64,000 bases of DNA from Gluconobacter aidae (GTDB lineage Bacteria > Pseudomonadota > Alphaproteobacteria > Acetobacterales > Acetobacteraceae): contig NZ_WIPH01000010.1 of assembly GCF_009547075.1 (NCBI RefSeq), positions 21,082 through 85,081 on the forward strand, given 5' to 3'. Of this stretch, positions 60,687 through 64,000 are shown piece after piece; positions within the stretch are counted from its first letter, which is position 1; every line of letters starts with the position of its first letter. Below the pieces are notes generated by a model. That model ran no database searches and was not told where the DNA came from. It worked only from the letters and a program-made list of their open reading frames with translations. The position numbers and the translations under genes are program-made.

Positions 60687-61208
60687 TTAACGCTGCTGTG
60701 CGCGCCGACTCCGCCAGAGTTCATGGAAGTCAATGGGCTGGATGTTGGGAGACGGGAATCCAGCTTCACGAACCGTATTCAGCATGACACTGCGCGCAGG
60801 CGGGAACAGGAAGCGCGGTGCCTCAACCAGCAACAGGGGCTCGACTGCCTCCTGCGCGATCCGTCCGGTCAGACCGAACAGGCCTGCATACGCCACGCTA
60901 AGCTCATACAGCACCTTCGGATTGGGAGCATCCTGTGTGGGGGCGCGTTCGAAACCCTGCGCGCGGATGACCAGACTGACCTCGAATGTCGGCTGATCGC
61001 CAAGCTGGCGGCCCGTGACGTCGACCGTCATGCCGATATGAGGCTGCGACGGCAGTTCCCTATAGACGTCTGGGGTATTCTGTACGTCAATCGACAATGT
61101 CCGGAGATACTGGGAACCAATGATGAGAGATGAGGAAGACGGCAGGGAATCCGAGACATCCAGACTGGCCGGATTGCCCGTCACGGTGTCGGCGTAGGTT
61201 TGGCTCAT
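60687..61208 (-). CDS. secB: Protein-export chaperone SecB
   Basis: 173 residues, typical SecB length. [20 protein letters not shown] at the start and the core [20 protein letters not shown] and [20 protein letters not shown], with [20 protein letters not shown] and the hydrophobic-groove segment following, match the family. The tetramer keeps preproteins unfolded for SecA. It stands upstream of the large glycosyltransferase on the same strand with a 53-base gap; secG is at 15.3 kb. Confidence 0.95.
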   Translation of the reverse strand: MSQTYADTVTGNPASLDVSDSLPSSSSLIIGSQYLRTLSIDVQNTPDVYRELPSQPHIGMTVDVTGRQLGDQPTFEVSLVIRAQGFERAPTQDAPNPKVLYELSVAYAGLFGLTGRIAQEAVEPLLLVEAPRFLFPPARSVMLNTVREAGFPSPNIQPIDFHELWRSRRAQQR

Positions 61209-61674
61209 TATGTTTGCATCCTCATGCGGTCATCATCATTCCGTACATTTCGTATTGCACTGAAATGCAAGGAAATGTGTCACCTCACACTCTGTCATGA
61301 TGTTTATGTTTTGACCAGCGGGACGAAATCCGGTGATCTTTCAGACACACGCTCCGGACGCTGACAATCGGATCCGGTTCTGTGAAAGGTCGGCGTATTT
61401 TCTTCCGCAGGCTGGCAGAAGAGATTTTTCCGAAGTCCGGATACTGCAAAACAGTCCGGAAAGCAGTAATTTCCTGAAGCGATAACCGTAACGGGATGAT
61501 TTCAGATACCGTAAATCCCTTTCGGTGATACGTTGAGGGTGATATCGCCATCTGGCGCAATGTCAGCACTGGCGCATGATACCACTCGCACAGGACATCA
61601 TGACTGCTGACAGGGATCAATCTTCCTGCCCGCACGTTTTGTTGCGCTGCAGGTCGCACGATAGGACCATGTTC
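61209..61674. other. Intergenic region between secB and lapA-like gene
   Basis: 466 bases, lower in GC than the flanks. A minus-strand frame 61285-61551 (ATG at 61551) would encode an 88-residue basic protein (SLQEITAFRTVLQYPDFGKI in its middle), but it has no Shine-Dalgarno and no family I recognise. The region must hold the secB promoter on one side and the lapA-pyrF-trpF promoter on the other. No repeats or strong hairpins were seen. Confidence 0.4.
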
Positions 61675-62013
61675 ATGCTCAGACTGCTCATTCTTGTCAT
61701 TCTTCTTGCGGTCCTGATCGTTTTTGCCCTGAGCAATACAGATCTGGAACCCATCTGGCTGGTTTCCTTCGGCTGGCATCTGTCCATCGGCACTCTCGTC
61801 CTGGGAGTCGGCGTTATCGCTCTTCTGTTCGGATTCCTGATAGGTCTGATCGGTGACATGCAGCAGCGGTCGCGCGCGCGCCGCGCCGAGCAGCATGTCC
61901 GCACCCTGGAAAGTCAGCTGGTTGAACTCCATCAGCGTCTCGACCGTCTTCAGAACCCAGCAGGTTCCCCCCTTCCCGGCACCGCTCCCGTCCAGCCTGA
62001 ACAAAAGGTCTGA
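61675..62013 (+). CDS. LapA-domain (DUF1049) membrane protein
   Basis: 112 residues from ATG at 61675, preferred over ATG 61669 because AGGA is spaced eight bases from it. Two membrane segments (LRLLILVILLAVLIVFALSN and IGTLVLGVGVIALLFGFLIG) separated by TDLEPIWLVSFGWHLS, then a coiled coil (RRAEQHVRTLESQLVELHQR) and a Pro-rich tail. This is the LapA/YciS layout, linked to LPS assembly control in E. coli, usually with LapB, which is not seen here. Eight bases before pyrF. Confidence 0.85.
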   Translation: MLRLLILVILLAVLIVFALSNTDLEPIWLVSFGWHLSIGTLVLGVGVIALLFGFLIGLIGDMQQRSRARRAEQHVRTLESQLVELHQRLDRLQNPAGSPLPGTAPVQPEQKV

Positions 62014-62021
62014 TCTCCACC

Positions 62022-62732
62022 ATGTCCAGGCGCACACGACTGATCGCAGCCCTCGATACCGCATCCCTCTCCACGGCTCGGCACTGGGCCGACAGTCTGA
62101 AAAATGACGTCGACGCCATCAAGCTGGGTCTCGAGTTTACCTATGCCTGCGGACTGGATGCGGTAAAAACCGTATCGGCCGGGCACGAACTGTTTCTGGA
62201 TCTGAAACTGCACGACATTCCCCATACCGTTGCGTCAGGTCTGTCTGCCCTCGCCCCGCTCAGACCAGCACTGACAACAATTCATGCCAGTGGCGATTCC
62301 GAAATGATCGCCCGTTCCCGGGAAGCTCTTGAGAGTGCTTTTCCTGTCGGCACAAAGCGCCCGAAGCTGCTTGCCGTCACGGTTCTGACGAGCATGAACG
62401 CTGAGGGTCTGCTGGACATCGGCGTCAACGCCACACCCCAGGAACAGGTGCTCCGACTTGGAAAACTGGCCATCAGCGCTGGCGCGGACGGTCTGGTCTG
62501 TTCGGCGCATGAGATTGCGCCTCTGCGCGATGCCCTGGGTGACGAGCCCATTCTGGTGGTGCCGGGCATCCGACCTGCTGGCAGTGCTTCCGATGACCAG
62601 AAGCGCATCATGACGCCCGCACAGGCCGCCCGGGCCGGAGCAGACTGGATCGTCGTGGGGCGGCCCATCACGAAAGCCTCCGATCCGGTTCTGACTGCCA
62701 GAGCCATCATGGAGGAACTGGCCAGCGCATGA
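62022..62732 (+). CDS. pyrF: Orotidine 5'-phosphate decarboxylase
   Basis: 236 residues. Substrate and catalytic motifs: LIAALDTASLSTARHWADSL, the catalytic Asp-Lys-Asp in FLDLKLHDIPHTVASG, VVPGIRPAGSASDDQKRI and WIVVGRPITKASDPV. It performs the last step of UMP synthesis. lapA-pyrF-trpF is a compact plus-strand unit; the pyrF stop overlaps the trpF ATG (ATGA). Confidence 0.96.
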   Translation: MSRRTRLIAALDTASLSTARHWADSLKNDVDAIKLGLEFTYACGLDAVKTVSAGHELFLDLKLHDIPHTVASGLSALAPLRPALTTIHASGDSEMIARSREALESAFPVGTKRPKLLAVTVLTSMNAEGLLDIGVNATPQEQVLRLGKLAISAGADGLVCSAHEIAPLRDALGDEPILVVPGIRPAGSASDDQKRIMTPAQAARAGADWIVVGRPITKASDPVLTARAIMEELASA

Positions 62733-63385
62733 CCGGCGTCAAGATCTGCGGAATTCGTGACACCCAGACGATGGCGCTTTGTGCACGCCTGAAGGTCGAC
62801 TGGGTCGGGTTCGTATTCTGCGAAGCTTCACCACGGTTTGTAACCGCTGACGATGCCCTGCGTCTGCACGAGAGCGCTCCGTCCGGCCATGAAGGTGGAC
62901 CTCTGCGGGTTGGCCTGTTCGTGAAATCCGCTGACGATTTTATCGAACAGGTTCTGCAGACCGTCCCACTGGATATTCTCCAGATCTATGACACGCCGGA
63001 ACGGGCAACCGAAATCCAGTCCCGCTTCGGACGCCCCGTCTGGCAAGCCCGTGGCATTGCGCGTCACTCAGACCTGCCGACAGACCCAGGCATGGCCGGG
63101 TATGTCATCGAAGCCCCCAAACAGGAACAGGATCATCGTCCAGGTGGTCTTGGCCGGACTTTTGACTGGTCCCTGACCCGGAACTGGACATCTCCCTCAT
63201 TCTGGATGCTCGCAGGCGGCCTGAACCCGCTGAATGTCCTGCGCGCAATCCAGGAAAGCCAGACGCCGGCAGTCGATGTCTCTTCGGGGGTCGAGTCCAC
63301 TTCTGGTTGCAAATCCGCTGAACTTATTGAAAAATTTGTTCAGAACAGCCGAAAGGCACTTGATCTCAAGTCGAAGCTCTCGTAA
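62729..63385 (+). CDS. trpF: Phosphoribosylanthranilate isomerase
   Basis: 218 residues. TGVKICGIRDTQTMALCARL with the catalytic Cys7, DWVGFVFCEASPRFVTADDA, DILQIYDTPERATEIQSRFG and LAGGLNPLNVLRAIQESQTP followed by VDVSSGVESTSGCK with the general-acid Asp. It links the TrpD and TrpC steps, yet lies 50 kb from trpEGDC here. trpB and trpA, which often follow trpF, are absent; a tRNA-Ser and an element-like region follow instead. Confidence 0.95.
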   Translation: MTGVKICGIRDTQTMALCARLKVDWVGFVFCEASPRFVTADDALRLHESAPSGHEGGPLRVGLFVKSADDFIEQVLQTVPLDILQIYDTPERATEIQSRFGRPVWQARGIARHSDLPTDPGMAGYVIEAPKQEQDHRPGGLGRTFDWSLTRNWTSPSFWMLAGGLNPLNVLRAIQESQTPAVDVSSGVESTSGCKSAELIEKFVQNSRKALDLKSKLS

Positions 63386-63403
63386 ACAGCGCCTCGCTCG
63401 ACA

Positions 63404-63494
63404 GGAGAGATGGCCGAGCGGCTTAAGGCGCACGCTTGGAAAGCGTGTGTACGTTAATAGCGTACCGTGGGTTCGAATCCCACTCTCTCCGCCA
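63404..63494 (+). tRNA. tRNA-Ser (anticodon GGA)
   Basis: 91 bases with encoded CCA. Acceptor GGAGAGA/TCTCTCC, D-arm GGCCGAGCGGCTTAAGGC, anticodon stem CACGC/GCGTG with loop TTGGAAA (anticodon GGA, reading UCC), long variable arm (TGTACGTTAATAGCGTAC) typical of class II tRNAs, and T-arm GTGGG-TTCGAAT-CCCAC. Discriminator G. Such serine tRNA 3' ends are frequent integration sites. Confidence 0.96.
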
Positions 63495-63728
63495 GTATAC
63501 TCAAAAAACATCACATAAATCAGTGGGTTGTGAGTGGGTTGCTTTGCGCTCCCATCATCAATCCCACCTTATGATTTGCGGTTTCCTGCGGCGTCGGGCG
63601 GCTTCAAACCGCGTAGAAACGATTTGTGTTGGCAGAACGCCGCGCATTCTGATAGAACGAAACAAGAATGCGCTGAGGAGCCTTTTCGTTTAATATCCCC
63701 CCCCCATCCCGACAGAACATCGCATACC

Positions 63729-63744
63729 CCCTCGTAAACGAGGG
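63729..63744. repeat. Inverted repeat in the element-like region
   Basis: CCCTCGT-AA-ACGAGGG, perfect 7+2+7, 107 bases before the helix-turn-helix ATG. Operator or hairpin. Confidence 0.5.
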
Positions 63745-63810
63745 CAAACGTCCTCCCCAAGACAGCCCCAGATTCAATCACCCCAGCTCCTCGGCAAGGT
63801 GGTTCGACAA

Positions 63811-63831
63811 GACGGTCGATGATCGACCGTC
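63811..63831. repeat. Perfect palindrome upstream of the helix-turn-helix gene
   Basis: GACGGTCGAT-G-ATCGACCGTC, perfect 10+1+10 inverted repeat ending 19 bases before the ATG at 63851. Size and place fit the operator of a dimeric regulator. Confidence 0.65.
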
Positions 63832-63850
63832 AGGCTTGAGGAGTGCGTCA

Positions 63851-64000
63851 ATGCACGACATACAGATCCCCAACCCTCTGGGGCGCTTTATCACCCGGCT
63901 CGAGGCAGCGAAGATCCATCTGCGCTGCCATGAAAAGACCGTCGACCGATACGTCGCCAAGGGGCTCCTGCCGAAATACAAGTTTGGCCGGAAGACATGG
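63851..64000 (+). CDS. Helix-turn-helix / excisionase-like protein (3' end outside window)
   Basis: First 50 residues of an open frame, ATG at 63851 with GAGGAG eight bases upstream. MHDIQIPNPLGRFITRLEAA then KIHLRCHEKTVDRYVAKG and LLPKYKFGRKTW follow the MerR/excisionase helix-turn-helix pattern (R-TV-RYVxxGLLPxxKxGRKxW), as in small DNA-binding proteins of mobile elements. It runs off the window, so length and any second domain are unknown. Its place just past tRNA-Ser supports a mobile-element setting. Confidence 0.7.
   Translation, partial: MHDIQIPNPLGRFITRLEAAKIHLRCHEKTVDRYVAKGLLPKYKFGRKTW

Larger units (their letters stand above)
63495..63850. other. Region between tRNA-Ser and helix-turn-helix gene
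   Basis: 356 bases without a supported gene. It includes a run of nine C (near 63692), two inverted repeats (63729-63744 and 63811-63831) and base composition unlike the preceding operon. No repeat of the tRNA 3' end was found within the window beyond the 7-base GTGGGTT. Confidence 0.5.

Noticed and set aside
61285..62064. 259-codon minus-strand frame crossing the lapA-like gene
   Set aside because: The part opposite lapA is shadow translation; only the downstream 88 codons fall in non-coding DNA and they lack start signals or similarity.
63523..63590. Direct repeat of the tRNA-Ser 3' end as an attachment site
   Set aside because: Only the 7-base GTGGGTT is repeated, too short to call an att site; the true partner site would be beyond the window.

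Overview
The window looks like chromosomal DNA of an acetic acid bacterium (Acetobacteraceae, most likely Gluconobacter or a close relative). The signs are a GC-rich alphaproteobacterial gene set, a complete squalene/hopanoid gene cluster, a pyruvate dehydrogenase whose E1-beta subunit carries its own lipoyl domain, and an alphaproteobacterial LexA box (GAAC-N7-GAAC, i.e. GTTC-N7-GTTC) over the lexA promoter. The genus assignment is inference from gene content. No rRNA, CRISPR array, transposase or prophage was seen. Coding density is high, and many neighbours overlap as ATGA or TGATG.

Layout. 1-1.6 kb: end of a lytic transglycosylase, pncC (CinA-like) and a small His-rich exported protein. 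1.7-8.2 kb (minus): pdhA-pdhB-pdhC-lpdA-lipA-ratA, the whole pyruvate dehydrogenase complex plus the enzyme that makes its lipoyl cofactor. 8.3-14.3 kb (minus): a SurA/PpiD-like periplasmic foldase followed by trpE-G-D-C, all but one junction overlapping. 14.5-20.1 kb (plus): tpiA, secG, pyrG, kdsA, eno, with a DUF3429 membrane protein on the other strand. 20.2-28.2 kb: ftsB-like gene, rpmG, lexA, a lipoprotein, pgsA, uvrC, an M19 dipeptidase, xth and an orphan OmpR-type response regulator. 28.3-36.5 kb: L,D-transpeptidase-like protein, Na+/H+ antiporter, GNAT acetyltransferase, rsmB-like methyltransferase, guaB, tRNA-Gln(CUG), Ppx/GppA phosphatase and rlmE. 36.5-37.0 kb: a decayed sodium:solute symporter.

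37-48 kb is the hopanoid locus. hpnA-B-C and hpnD-E-shc-hpnG lie on the minus strand in the usual order, but a two-gene insert on the plus strand (a secreted cupin and a Tat-exported HisC-like aminotransferase) separates hpnC from hpnD. hpnL is divergent from hpnA and overlaps a prephenate dehydrogenase. hpnH, which often follows hpnG, is not here; the symporter remnant occupies that place. 49-63.4 kb holds pyk, a His-rich SH3 protein, DsrE and MoeB/ThiF-like proteins, pdxA-pdxJ, an M20 dipeptidase, a 1030-residue two-domain glycosyltransferase with six N-terminal repeats, secB, a LapA-like protein, pyrF and trpF. The window ends at tRNA-Ser(GGA), followed by an atypical stretch with a perfect 10+1+10 palindrome just upstream of a helix-turn-helix gene that runs off the end. 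This resembles the start of an integrated element, although no integrase or second attachment site is visible.

Metabolically the window supplies lower glycolysis (tpiA, eno, pyk) and PDH entry to acetyl-CoA, the first half of tryptophan synthesis plus trpF, pyrimidine steps (pyrG, pyrF), vitamin B6 synthesis, envelope functions (kdsA, pgsA, hopanoids, L,D-transpeptidase, SecB/SecG) and DNA repair (lexA, uvrC, xth). The points most worth a second look are the split hopanoid operon with its exported aminotransferase, the repeat-bearing glycosyltransferase, the symporter pseudogene and the tRNA-Ser boundary.
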